NCBI GenBank assembly: GCA_943704495.1
Contig: CALSCR010001298.1
Span: 1-60,634 of the forward strand
Direction: 5' to 3'
DNA length: 60,634 nt
From: Pigoraptor chileana
Lineage: Eukaryota > Opisthokonta > Filasterea
Within the stretch, counting starts at the first letter, position 1. Every line of letters starts with the position of its first letter. A model generated the notes under the pieces. It searched no databases and had not been told where the DNA came from. It worked only from the letters and a program-made list of their open reading frames with translations. Below, in pieces: positions 1 to 12,065 of this stretch. Made by a program: the position numbers and the translations under genes.

Positions 1-918
<918 letters not shown>

Positions 919-1269
919 ATTTTTACATACGACGGACCTGACCTCACATATGTGACCTTGCGGTGACCTATTATTTTTCTTTCTTTGTGTGCTGTGCTCG
1001 CGCGCGCAACTTTCCTATCCCTTTTTTTTTTCACAAGCAAAAAACTGCCACACAAAAAAAAACGAAAAATGAAAAAGCCATCGAAAGGCACAAATATGAC
1101 GATACCCACTGATCTTTACTATGCGTGCTCATCCTAGATACATGTGCTTGTTGTTGTGACAATGGCAGTTTTGTTGAGGTGCGTAACGCGGTTTGTTATT
1201 TTTGCGGCTCAGTCACGTGAGCAATAGTAACAACTTTGTGACACTGGCAACCGCAGCTACCCGCACGGC
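919..1269. other. Tail-to-tail spacer between NACA and the 1270-1956 gene
   Basis: It should hold both 3' untranslated regions. I see a poly-T/poly-A pair around 1020-1060 and one TCACGTGA palindrome at 1213-1220. There is no coding signal. Confidence 0.5.
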
Positions 1270-1956
1270 CTACTTAATCTCCGCGAGTATCTGGATAAGA
1301 ACGTCGGGGTTCTGCGTAAACGGGTTGATGCGCATGTGATGGGTATTGTACGTGGCAGAAGAATCGCTGCGGAGGTCCACTGCGAAGAAAAGGTTGTGAG
1401 ATGTGCACTTGTAGTTCTTGTATGCGTGGAGCTTGCTGTGGTATTCGTTTGAAACTTTGATGCGGCGCCCGTCGACCAGCTTGTAATAGTCTGTGCGCAG
1501 CAGCGGCCCATTGTCCACTTGCGTCTTGAGCTCGAAGACTATCCCCGGCGCACTTCCGCGCTCGTTCTTGAAGCTCGTAAAGAGCTCCTCCTTATCCAAC
1601 CTCTGCGGGCGATAGTCGCACATTTGGGAACAGCACGGGAAGGACGCACCGTCCGGCGATGCAAGCTCAGACGATGCCGTGGAGGCGCTGACGCCATCGC
1701 GAGAGAGTCCGATTTTGTATCCAACGATCACCTCTCCGCTCGACGATGTCGTCCTCTTTTCAACGTTTCCGAGAGTAAGCTCGTTTGCCCTTGAGAAGTT
1801 TGGTGCGACGGTGTGACTGCCGAAGTCGATAATTGCGGATCCAAAACGCCCCGAGCGGTTGTTCTGGGCTGTGATGGCAACAATCTTTTCGTCGACTGAG
1901 ATTCCCTCCTTGGCAAAGAAAGCCGCCACCGCCGCAATGACGCTGGAGTCAGACAT
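1270..1956 (-). CDS. Uncharacterised 228-aa protein, single exon
   Basis: I do not recognise this family. The frame is open well upstream, but the ATG at 1956 (MSDSSVIAAVAAFFAKEG) is the likely start. A TATAAATA box lies about 105 nt upstream on the minus strand, and the reading upstream of 1956 runs into a microsatellite. The protein is soluble-looking with mixed charge and shows no signal peptide or membrane span. A middle cluster CCSQMCDY might bind metal. The C-terminus (NPFTQNPDVLIQILAEIK) looks helical. Stop is TAG. It is the only compact intronless gene among intron-rich neighbours besides the T5orf172 gene. Coding status rests on length, balanced composition and the TATA box. Confidence 0.6.
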   Translation of the reverse strand: MSDSSVIAAVAAFFAKEGISVDEKIVAITAQNNRSGRFGSAIIDFGSHTVAPNFSRANELTLGNVEKRTTSSSGEVIVGYKIGLSRDGVSASTASSELASPDGASFPCCSQMCDYRPQRLDKEELFTSFKNERGSAPGIVFELKTQVDNGPLLRTDYYKLVDGRRIKVSNEYHSKLHAYKNYKCTSHNLFFAVDLRSDSSATYNTHHMRINPFTQNPDVLIQILAEIK

Positions 1957-2060
1957 GTTTGATCTGCAGTGACCTGTTGCTGGTGTCGTGAGCCGGACTT
2001 TGGGAAGCCAGTCAGGCGGCCGTTGTGAATCAAGTGCCGTAGTTGATGCATCGCGTCGCA

Positions 2061-2068
2061 TATTTATA
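2061..2068 (-). promoter_or_regulatory. TATA box of the 1270-1956 gene
   Basis: The minus strand reads TATAAATA about 105 nt upstream of the ATG at 1956. This is the best canonical TATA in the region and supports the downstream start over the longer frame. Confidence 0.55.
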
Positions 2069-2084
2069 CAACTCAAAACACTGG

Positions 2085-2131
<47 letters not shown>

Positions 2132-2312
2132 CGCCTGCCGCCACTGCTCATTGTCAGCCATGCCGGCAGGCACATCCCGGTTAGCCACATGCTATAACGA
2201 CAACATGAATTTAGAATATTCCAGTCCACAGTCCACATTGTTACGGCTACTGCCGGCGGTTAGCCGATAGGGGCCAATAATGCTTCCATTACCACGCCGT
2301 CGGCCAGCGGAC

Positions 2313-2349
2313 GTGTGTGTGTGTGTGTGTGTATCTGAAGTGTGTGTGT

Positions 2350-2381
<32 letters not shown>

Positions 2382-2396
2382 CTGGAGTGTGTGTGT

Positions 2397-2432
<36 letters not shown>

Positions 2433-2462
2433 ATGTGTGTGTGTGTGTGTGTGTGTGTGTGG
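2313..2462. repeat. Compound (TG)n array
   Basis: About 150 nt of TG dinucleotides, broken by repeated GTGTATGTG and CTGGAGTG/CTGAAGTG interruptions that look like internal duplication of a longer unit. Confidence 0.85.
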
Positions 2463-3515
2463 GCCGGTGTGTATATATGTCTATATGCGCGTATATAGTG
2501 ACTGTCGTCCCTCACGAACAATAGAAGATGTCTTGGCGCATCGTTTCCCAGAGTGAACGACAACGACAAGGTTGTCAGCATGTTTTCCAAAGTGACTACA
2601 ATCCATAGACCAATCGCGAGCATCACGCAGACACTTCTGTCTTTCGCAATAGGAAAGATTGAGTGTATGGACACCGCCCAACGCAGACACATCTGTTACT
2701 TTACAATCAGAAAGACTGAGGATTACCTACAGTGAATATATCATACCCTGCGGTGACGGAGACCATTTCCCTACTCAGATGATGAACCCTGTCACCATCC
2801 GAATATTCCCCGAACGGCCGAGGTTGACTGTCTGGCGACTGCCAGCCGAGCGGTGCAACATAAATGTGAATCAGATTCTCTGCTTCTTGCATATAGCAAA
2901 ATCGAAACGGCTTCATTACATGATAAGCGGCCGAATGACTCAAACGACCAGTTGTGTTGCCGCCGGATACTCAGCTCAGTCTCACTCGGACGGCTACAGC
3001 CTTACAGTTAACACACTTTGAGTCCAACTGCTGGCGCAAAAGCTCAACAGGCGGTGCAGCGAGAGCCTGTCCATGGGCGACTTCAGCAGCAGCGGCCCCG
3101 GCTTCCACCGTCACGGTTTCGCCAACACTGGCAAAATGGTAGGTCACATGAATGTACATTCGGACACTGCTGATGGAAAAATCATGGCTAAGCTTAATAA
3201 ACTGGCCACAGATCATGACAGACGGACACAACACAGCAGGAGACACTCATCCGTAGCTGCAATAAGAGACAGAACGTGGGTAATACTGTAGAGACACGAC
3301 AGATGGCCACGAAATCACGACATGTCCGTCCGTATTTCAAAAGGACAAATTTTCATTTGTGTTTTGTCTCCATATAAAGCTACGCCACATCAAACACACA
3401 AAACCGAGCTGCACGTGACTGACGAGAGCAGTTTTTCCAACAGCCAAGAATATCGGGGGGTGGGGACAAAGCGCAGACACCACCAGTGGCGTGAGTATTG
3501 AGCCCAGTTACGCAG

Positions 3516-3957
3516 TTACGAGAAGAGACGGACGGTGCTGTCTGCACCCGCGCTAAACAACCACGGCTGTGTCGGATGGAACTGGCAGTCAAGCACGCCT
3601 GTAAACAGAGCAAAAAGCGTAATATGCATTAAGAAAAAGATACAACCAAAAGAACCACAAACACACACAAAAACAAAAAGAAAATGCGTCTCCAACGCCA
3701 TGCATGCCGGCAAGCATTGAACAATATAGCACAGCGCAAACACTCACCGAGGCTGTCGACTGTCACGTGCCCCGTGAGGATCTTGACGGGGACAATGAGC
3801 GGATTCTGCAGCAGATCCGCATAGACCATCCCGTGAAACACGTGAATGTTGCCGTCGTCGCTGCACGATGCAAACAGCGGATAGCGCTTGTGGAAGCACA
3901 CCTGACGCAGCGCCAGCTTGTGATATCTGTTACGAAAAGGAAAAAAAACCGTATATT

Positions 3958-3988
<31 letters not shown>

Positions 3989-6715
3989 GTGGAAAACCAT
4001 GCGAGATTGAGTGCGTGCGCGTGTGCGTATGCGCGCTAATAGTCGCAACGGGTATCTTATGCAATGTTACCGAACTCCATGCAAAACGAGTGATAGATGC
4101 AACACCACTGAAGGTCCGATTGGAACCAGCCATGCTCATGGACGCCGCGATACGTATAAGATCCAACCCAAGTGTCTGAGGCTTCACATTAAGAAAGTAC
4201 GTATTGCCAGATGGGCTCAACAAGCGCACACAAAGAGAATGAACAACAGACGAGAGAGTGTGCGAGTGAGTGATAGAGTGAGAGAGTGTGTGAGTGCGCC
4301 AACCTGAGCGTCTTGTACGGTGTTGAGGAGAGATCCATATCGAACCAGCACAGTCGCTTGTCATAGCTGCCAATTATCACATTGTCGCCTCCGGGGTGGA
4401 CGTCGAGTGAGGATATCCACTTGACGCCCGCAAGCAACTTCTTGGTCAGCTCCTGCTTCGCCAGGTTGTATACACGCACATAACGTTGCGTCTGTGACAG
4501 CAGGAAGCAAACACCGCGAAACAGCACACAGAAACACATACACATATATTTATACATGGGATAAACAAGAGAGAGAGAGAGAGAGAGAGATACGTAAGTA
4601 CGCAAGTTGATGTGAGAAAAGAGTGTAGATATTGCAGCGCAAGCGATAAAACATGAACATTGGCTTCCCAAACAACACACAGCCCAGCAACAACAACACA
4701 ACATACATTCACACATCCACGCATAACCCACCGCGACAAAGAAGAAAGGCTTTGTCGGGTGGAATAGCACGCGCTGCACGAGGCCCTTGCTCTTCTTGAA
4801 CGGCGCCTGCGTCCGCCTCTTGCTCATTTGGTGTATAAGCACAGCCGTGCTCGTGGCATCCGGCTGCACCGTCGCAAGATAGTCGCCCTTGTGGTGCCAC
4901 GTGATCTGTCGCACCTCCTTGTTATGCGTGAGGACAAGGCGTACGCCTCTTGCGCTTTCCTTCTCAGTCGGCGTATCCCACGAGGCCGGGGGCGCTTTTG
5001 AGTCGGCGTCCGATGATGCGGCGACGCCCGTCCCGCGGATGAGCACATCGATTGCCGCGGCAGTTTCGCGCTGGTTTGAGGGCGGATTTGTGAGGAGTAC
5101 TCGGTTGCCAACTGCAACGGCGACAATTGATGCTGACGGATTTGGATTCCACGCAACACTGAGCAGAAGGAAAAGCACGCAACACAAAAGCAAGGGAAGG
5201 AAAAAGCACACACACATACACACAGAAGAAAGCGCGATGGTAAGTTTGTGTTGTCACATCACAAAATCATCAATAGACCACGGATGCTACGCTCGTCGGT
5301 GTGGATGATTAATACACATGTAAGATTGTGCACGGCTGCCATTCAGGAACGCCGGACCATGCAACACACGTCTACACACACGTACGCACATATACACAAA
5401 GTACACAAAGCAATACAATAACATCAGCAACAAAACAAACAAACCAAAAACCCAAACAAGCGCGATTAAAGGATACCCACGAGTGTGCAACACCGCCGAG
5501 CTCGAGGGTACCCAGGCAACGGCCGGTTGCCACTTCCCAATACCGCACAGTGCCGTCGTCTGCCCCCGTCGCAAGCCACTGGCCCGTCGGATCCGGCGAC
5601 ACACACTGCACCTTCCCCGTGTGTCCAACATATGTAACCACAAGACGCGTGGGAAACGGCCGCAGATCCTCCGCCTTGGGCAGCTTTGGAATGAGACTTT
5701 CGGGGTCGACGTGCATCCTTGCCTTCTTCATGCGCGGGCAGAGATAGAGGTCCAGACAACGCTCGAATCGCTCCTGCACAAAGCGGTTGTACGCCGGGAC
5801 CGAGCGCAGGCTTGAATATTTTGTCGGGAGGTAGTTCTTATCGCGATCGTCCGGATGCGCCGTCTTCCAGGCCTCGGCCTCCTCCTTTGTCGGCAAATAC
5901 TCTGCGGGGGGATTGTAGCTTTCATCGTGCCCCGGCAGGCGCACCTTGGGGGCAGGCATGTGCATTGGGTGGTCTGCACGTGCCCTGTCCGTGTCGTCAT
6001 CCCACAGCGGGTAGAACTCGGGCTTCTGGATAATTGTCTTTGGTCCAATCAGTCCTGCCTTGATTGCACGCACAATTTTCATGATGCGTTTGTGCTCCCA
6101 CTTTGACGGAGTAAAGCGGCGCTTGGGTTCTGGGGCGTCGGACAGCGGGTGGATCATCTTCTCGTGAGTGAAAAAGTCCACCGAATCTTCGTATGGATTG
6201 TAGTGACCTTCCGGAAACTGCACAGAGGGGAACAAGAGGAAAAGAGAAATTGAGTGAGATGTGTAGGATTCAAGTCAGTGTCCATGAATCCATCGGACGG
6301 TGCAAACAAAAAAAAAGCACAAAGACATGTGTGTGTGTGTGCATGTACCTGTCCCTGCTGCAGCCTGCTGATGAGCTCGAGGTCGTCATCGTTCAACACA
6401 ACGTCCAAGCCAGTAAGCTTGTCTTCCACGGTGCGCCAGTAGTCGGGATCGTCCATCTTCTTCAAAAATGTGTCAAGTTCATCGCCCTTGGCGGGTCGCA
6501 TAATCTGGCAACAAAGACAATTTTCAGATGTATAAAAGGTAAGGTGTAGGAGTGTGAGTGAGTGAGTGAGTGAGTGAGTGAGTTGGAATAAAGGTTTGGG
6601 CGCCAGAGATGGCGCGCAATAGGCAAAAGCACTGCATAATAACAGTCGATTGATGTTCTCCGCAATAATTGAATGATCAAAGTGGATAGGAAACTACAGG
6701 TGCGTGTGATGTATA

Positions 6716-6760
<45 letters not shown>

Positions 6761-7823
6761 GTGTATGTGAGTGTGTATATGTTGTGCTGCGTGAGCGTGT
6801 GCTGGCAATTTAACGCGTTGCTTACCTTCTTGCCGTCGATGTCGTATCCAATGTGCGGATATTCATTGTACCACTCGAGGGGAACATTGCCAATGGGATT
6901 GCGCGAGTGCTGTTTGATCCAATTACGATTCCCAAGGAAGTAACAAGACGTGAAAGATTAATGCGTATTAAAGCCAACAAAGCATGAAGAAAGATACCAC
7001 ACGCCCACATACACGCACACACACACACACACACACAAATACACACATACACACACACGCACACACGCACACACGCACATACACACACACACACACACAC
7101 ACATACATACACACATACACACACACACCACACCCACACCCACACCCACACGGCCCACCTACGCCCACACACACACACACATAAACAGATGGCTTTCCTC
7201 ACCTCGTCTGCGGAAGAATCAGAATCACTGTCAGTATCGATTTCTCCGTACTTCTTCATAATCTCGCGCTTGGTCGTCGCCGATCCCGTGAGGGGCGCAT
7301 TCTCCTCAGATTCAGCGCTAGCTTCGCTCGCATCATCACCCTTTTCCGCGGCATCCTCCTCTGATCCATCACTGCCTTCGTCGTCGTCATCATCCACTTC
7401 ATCATCAGATGCGCTTTCATCCTCCTCCTCCTCCTCAAGGCCACTGAACACGCTCTCTTCAGAGTCACTCGTGTCGGCATCACTGGCGGAATCAGCAGCC
7501 GCATCAACTGGGAAAAGGTCCGTCTCCTCCTCTGTCTCAGGCTCCATCAAGGGACGCTTCCTCGATTTCGACGCCGCCCTATGCGACTCAACGGTGGCTG
7601 CGGGGACTGCGGGGGCTGCGGCGACAGGAACTGCCGGCTTTGCAGCAGCGGCAGATGCATTTCCACTGAGTTTCTTAGCAGGCGGTGCTGCTGATTTCGT
7701 TTGTTTGATTGCGACTGTCTTTTCTGGTTTCGCTTTGGGCGCCGCTTTTGGCGCCGCTCTTGGCACCGCTTTTGGCGTTGCTGCCGTTGCGCGCGTCGAT
7801 GCACGCTGCGCCCGCCCACTCAT
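3516..7823 (-). CDS. BOP1: Ribosome biogenesis protein BOP1/Erb1
   Basis: BOP1 is the scaffold of the PeBoW complex (Pes1-Bop1-WDR12) and is needed for ITS2 processing and 60S assembly in the nucleolus. Eight exons join in phase: 7203-7823, 6826-6909, 6349-6504, 5481-6217, 4732-5158, 4304-4491, 3748-3926 and 3516-3598, giving 824 aa (yeast Erb1 is about 807). The N-terminus is Ala/Lys-rich, then strongly acidic Ser/Asp/Glu. The BOP1NT region follows ([52 protein letters not shown]). The C-terminal half is a WD40 propeller ([50 protein letters not shown]-stop). Intron 1 is mostly (GT)n in the sense strand. Intron 3 carries a copy of the dispersed hairpin repeat. A TATA-like site lies 52 nt upstream of the start. 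Confidence 0.95.
6256..6300 (-). repeat. Dispersed hairpin repeat, copy in BOP1 intron 3
   Basis: On the minus strand the core reads GGACACTGACTTGAATCCTA, matching the 3' half of the FANCM and 29.8-kb copies. The 5' half is shortened. It sits in a 131-nt intron (6218-6348) in the sense orientation of BOP1. Confidence 0.7.
6720..6753. repeat. (TA)n microsatellite
   Basis: A pure TA run within BOP1 intron 2, next to a (TGAG)n run at 6554-6584. Confidence 0.85.
7014..7183. repeat. Compound (AC)n array in BOP1 intron 1
   Basis: AC dinucleotides with ACGC, ACAT and CCCACA variants fill most of intron 1. On the transcript this is (GU)n starting shortly after the donor. Confidence 0.85.
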
Positions 7824-7874
7824 GATTTACTGTCACTAAAAGATGCTCGACAGAGAAGGGGCAGATAATGAAGC

Positions 7875-7883
7875 TTATAAAAA
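7875..7883. promoter_or_regulatory. TATA-like site upstream of BOP1
   Basis: An A/T stretch reads TTATAAAAA on the plus strand. It is 52 nt upstream of the BOP1 ATG. The better TATA match is on the plus strand, so it may be bidirectional or fortuitous. Confidence 0.35.
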
Positions 7884-8420
7884 TCGCGGGAAACACTGGC
7901 AATCTGCCAAGGCGAATGTACTATATCGTTTGTCAATGCCTCCTCCTTATGCCACACAACTCAGGCGTGTGTGGAGCAGCCAAATCAGCCCCACGTGCAA
8001 AGTGCAAGTATGCATCACAGTGACATCACCTTCTAATGACATCACTGCATTTATTTCCCTATTCTGGACCGATACTAAGCTTAAGTTTACTAAGGTCGCC
8101 ACACTCCTGACATCCCTCAAGACGTCCAACGACCTGTCTGTTCTCGGCATAACACACCTTAAGAACTACATTTCTCTTATTAACAACGCAGAGACAGTGC
8201 ACAAACATGAATACCAGCGACCGATGATGAAGCGATCGTTTGTGGATCATTGTGCAGCGAAATTTTTTATTATATAAAACGTCGATCCACACTGACGAAA
8301 TGGTCCAATGAATAAAATCTCAATCAATCTCACACATTCTCCTAAGAGTTTGTTGTATTTACAGAATATTTACATATGGGGGTTGTCAGACCAATGCACA
8401 GCGGTACACTGGTGCATACA

Positions 8421-8553
8421 ATAGAAGAAAGTAGCAAACACGCAAGTTGCGCATGCGGAAGCCATAGGAGTATGCAAATGTGCACAAATAGAAGAAGTAG
8501 CAAACACGCAAGTTGGGCATGCGGAAGCCATAGGAGTATGCAACTATGCACAA
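8421..8553. repeat. Tandem duplication, two copies of about 67 nt
   Basis: Copy 1 is 8421-8487 and copy 2 is 8488-8553. Both contain GTAGCAAACACGCAAGTTG and GCGGAAGCCATAGGAGTATG. Only a few substitutions and one indel separate them, so the duplication is fairly recent. Confidence 0.9.
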
Positions 8554-9497
8554 CAAAACCCACTTCTGGCGGAATAGTGACGCACATGACAGTGAACGGC
8601 ATAAGCCACAGAAGATGAAGTCATCGAGTGTGGTCGACTTGACGAATACAAAGAAGGTGCGTCTAATCGCACGGTCGAGCGCTCACACGGAAATGCCCCG
8701 GTCTGCCCAGCCTGATATGGCCCAGCGCACAAGGAGCGTAGAGGGAAGCTGCCCAAACATAGAAACGCATTTGTCGATCGAACGTCTTGCTGAGGTGTTC
8801 TTTTTCGCCATCTTGCTGCTCCACAACAGCGTCAGAGGAGCGATACTGCGCAGGGATCAGGTCGACTCTCCACAATCCGCCTTCAGCCTTCTTCGAGGAC
8901 GATAGTATAGCTTTTCCTCGCCTGCTACCCTTCGAGGGCGTTAGGCTGAATAAGAAGACGCTTCGCAGTATAACGTTGTTTTCGCAAAATGCCTTTGTGG
9001 CAAGCACGGACGTTCGTTCTCACGGTAAAACCGAACGGTTTCTTTTCTGAAAACGCGCGAGTTTCAGAAATATCGCCGTCAGTCACTGACAGTCCCTGTA
9101 TGATGACAACAGACACGGTCAGGCAGTCGAGGATGAAAGTAACGCAATTTCTGTTTTTCTCGATTGCTCAACAGAGAGTCACAATAATTCTCTTGTTTTA
9201 CAGTGTGATGCAAAAATGTGGTGTTCTTTAAAATTAAAAAAAGGTTTGCGTTATATATATATATATATATGTGTGTGTTTGTTGTGGTCGAGTGTGTGTG
9301 CTAGGGTAGGGGTGTGTGCTATGGTAGGGGGTGTGTGCGTGTCAGTGTGCGTGTAGGTGTGCGTATTCGACACCGGCCATTTTTGTGTCCCGAATTGGAA
9401 ATGCGAATTCGACACTTTGACGTCGTCCATAGGAACGCCGCTGGTTCTTCTTGCAGTACTATTCCCACAAGTTTTCTCTTACATTAGTATAACGGTC

Positions 9498-9525
9498 AAG
9501 GGTACTTATTAAGCTTAGTACCCTT
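9498..9525. repeat. Inverted repeat / hairpin
   Basis: The arms AAGGGTACT (9498-9506) and AGTACCCTT (9517-9525) are perfectly complementary around a 10-nt A/T-rich centre that includes AAGCTT. It could be a terminator-like or cruciform structure. Confidence 0.6.
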
Positions 9526-9924
9526 TGTGATGATACAAAATCAATCAACATCACGTGACACCCGAGGAACAACGCCAAAAAAAGCCAGTTCAAAAAAATC
9601 TTTAGGCAGCGTTCACATCATTGTGACAGACATACCGATAGCAGCCTATCTTTCTCTTCATTCGCCTCAATTTGCGCAATATATATATCCACACTGACTT
9701 GAACTGTCGCAAACCTTGCAAACAAGGTTTTTTGTTTTTGTTTTGCAAGTTTTGGTGACAATTATATACTCTGCACATAACTGCAACACATTCTCACACT
9801 GCGAAGGATATATTGATCAAATATTACAGGAGGTTAATGGATTCGTCTGCCCATGTACTGCTCGGTTCGCACATGTGTTTGTGTCCCAGACAATGACAGT
9901 TAGGGCCGGGACTGTCCATAGAAA

Positions 9925-10100
9925 CCGCGGATGCGTTTCTGACGAGATTTCGAGTGTTAGGGGCTGTACACACCGTTTTCACGTCAGAAACTGATCCTTG
10001 GCTCGTCCGCGGATGCGTTTCTGACGGGATTTTGAGTGTAGAGGCATATGCACTTCAGATTCCTGTCCGAAACTGCTCTGTGGCTCTTCCATGGATGCGC
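9925..10100. repeat. Tandem duplication with an 82-nt period
   Basis: CCGCGGATGCGTTTCTGACG occurs at 9925 and again at 10007. Both are followed by GAGATTTCGAGTGT or GGGATTTTGAGTGT, then by a CAGAAACTG or CGAAACTG box and a GGCTC box. A third, shorter start (CCATGGATGCGCATC) begins near 10089. Confidence 0.8.
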
Positions 10101-10623
10101 ATCAACAAACAACTTGTACATGACGTCGTAGTCATGTCACTCTGACCCACTGAGGTCACTGTGGTCAGTGACTTGTCGATGACGGACATCAAGGACTTGC
10201 AAACGTGTCGTAAGTAAGCAAGAACGTTCAAGACGCAGTCTGTGCCTCCTAGTAACGTAGATGCGTACCAACAATATACGCAATGACGGTCTTGTGAAGG
10301 TCTTAAAGGTGGTTTTGGTCTGCATTTCGCGATACGCCAGACGTTTCTTACACATTGTGCAATCTAATGACTGTAGTACACTGATTAGAACCTCACTAAT
10401 GCAGAATCTGCAAGTTGGTTGCACAGTGTAACAGTAACGCCAGTAAGATACAACATCGATATTTATAAAGGTACAAATCTGCTATAACCACTGCCGAGTC
10501 GCTACAGTAGCCTAAGGGGGCCTAACAAGCAGACCAATCAGTTCCGAGACAGACACGTCAGACGACACAACGGTCAGACCCACCGCCCACGGGACAAACG
10601 TCCTGAAGAAAGCCAGAAGCGGT

Positions 10624-11135
10624 TCAACCTATGGCGCAGTTCCCCGAGGAAGTCGGGAAAGCCCTGATTGCGCCAGTACCAGCCGCCGTGAAGAATCCGG
10701 AGAACGAGGCCGGCCTCCGGGGCGTGTGATCAAATTGTGTTGGGGTTTCGCCCTGATGATAGGACAGAGCCACAAACTGCGCGCGATGCTTCAGCACCAT
10801 CTCCTCAAGCTCAGCGACGAGACGGACTTGCCCACACCGGGGGGCGCCGGCGTAGACCTCCACCTTGCATTCCTTCGCTACCAGAGTCTTCTTCACCCAC
10901 AGCGCAACGCGAACTCAGCCAAGGTCGCTTTAAGCGTCGCCTCCCGGCATCGAAGCTTCATGCGGCGCCCGACCGCAGGGAGCCATGTAAAAGCGCGCCC
11001 GTTCAACATGGGCTGTCGCAGTGTCGCGTGGACGAAGCACTCGAGGGTTGCGTCGCCAGTGTCATCCAAGCGAAGCGCCGTAAAACCCGCTGACAACTCA
11101 GCATCTGCCATGTTTTGAACTACTTTACGGGGCAA
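10624..11135 (-). other. Coding-like stretch of unknown identity
   Basis: Two adjacent minus-strand frames, 10893-11135 (ATG MPRKVVQNMADAELSAGF) and 10624-10896 (ending GAIRAFPTSSGNCAIG), have gene-like GC content and residue mix, unlike the A/T-rich surroundings. They could be exons of one gene or the remains of one. I recognise no domain. The start region is part of the duplicated block at 11067-11330, and a degenerate second version of the N-terminal reading (LADARLSPGL) lies just upstream of it. Confidence 0.3.
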
Positions 11136-11330
11136 GAAAGAAATAAGAGAAGAGGAAGCGAGAAAACGAAATTGTTTCTGCTTTTCGGTGAAAATGTGTC
11201 CTCCAAGCGAAGCGCGTCAAACCCGGTGACAACCTAGCATCTGCCAACTGCACTACTTGGGCAAGAAAGAAACAGAGAGAAGAGGAACCGAGAAAAAGAA
11301 ATTGCTTCTGCTCTTCGGGGGAATCAACCG
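11067..11330. repeat. Diverged tandem duplication of about 130 nt
   Basis: Copy 1 (about 11067-11190) and copy 2 (about 11197-11320) share CCAAGCGAAGCGC, ACAAC then AGCATCTGCCA, GGGCAAGAAAGAAA, AGAGAAGAGGAA, AAATTG then TTCTGCT, and TTCGG. Roughly one base in seven differs, so this copy pair is older than the 8.4-kb one. Confidence 0.8.
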
Positions 11331-11617
11331 CCGTTTTCTCCAGCGTCGCGCATACACAAAACTTCGAAGGTAATCTCTCTACTTTTAAGTTTGATGCATT
11401 ATTCATATACGACTGTCGTGGACGACCCTGATCATTATCTCACACGGGGCGGGAAAATCCAAAGCCAATTCAAAAGCAGGTCACGTGATACATTTCCCGC
11501 GCACCGTGTACCATCACGAAATCTTGCCATACTATGGGCTCATACAAAATTTGATGTATGGGAGTTCCGAGCCAAAAACAATTGGCCGATTAGTAGTTAA
11601 ATGAAGTTTGAAACGTG

Positions 11618-11641
11618 ATTCACGTGACATATCACGTGAAT
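11618..11641. promoter_or_regulatory. Near-perfect palindrome of two TCACGTGA sites upstream of FANCM
   Basis: Two CACGTG E-box cores (11621-11626 and 11633-11638) lie in mirrored context, ATTCACGTGA and TCACGTGAAT, with centres 12 nt apart. A third TCACGTGA is at 11481-11488. A pair of bHLH-type sites about 460 nt before the FANCM ATG is the natural reading. Binding is inferred, not shown. Confidence 0.5.
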
Positions 11642-12031
11642 TGTATGGGAAATCGTATCAGACAATTGAAATGATGTCAACAGATCATATATCGTCATTA
11701 TGATGCCTGTACTATTTGGGGGGTTTCGTTTCAACGTCTGACCCTGCCTATATCCACTGTTCATGTGCGCAGTTACGACCAAAGGAGATGCCGCATCATT
11801 TTGTGAAGTACAAACAAGAAATTGGCTGCTTTGAGACTTTGACGCGCTCGCTGATATTGCGTTCTGATTGTTCAGTGCGACTGCCATTGTGCGCCTTTGC
11901 GTGAATCGCCAATCGATTTAGGATCCAGTGATGTGGCTGAGTTAACAGCAGGGTAAGTTGTGCAAAGGCGTCCATCACAACATGTATTTTGCGCGTCCTT
12001 TGTGTGTATAAGTATAGGTTCATGGCGTCAC

Positions 12032-12040
12032 TATAAAAAA
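12032..12040 (+). promoter_or_regulatory. TATA box of FANCM
   Basis: CTATAAAAAA lies about 60 nt upstream of the FANCM ATG at 12094. It leaves a 5' leader of roughly 30 nt that includes the ATG at 12066. Confidence 0.5.
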
Positions 12041-12065
12041 AACTTATACACCAACAACATTTACC

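Larger units (their letters stand above)
1957..3515. other. Intergenic, microsatellite-rich
   Basis: It holds an (AC)n run at 2089-2130 and a compound (TG)n array at 2313-2462. A GC-rich patch near 3030-3140 is open in several frames, including an Ala-rich minus frame, but I cannot link it to a family. Long cysteine/valine or threonine/histidine readings here are translated dinucleotide repeat. Confidence 0.5.

Noticed and set aside
2192-2692. Long frames encoding Thr-His, Val-Cys or Cys-Val runs here and at 6968-7184, 23237-23663, 25585-26002 and 31308-31742
   Set aside because: They are translated (AC)n/(GT)n microsatellites with no non-repetitive coding part.
9290-9365. Telomere-like GGGTAGGGG strings
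   Set aside because: Irregular GT-rich sequence, not a regular telomere unit, with unique DNA on both sides.
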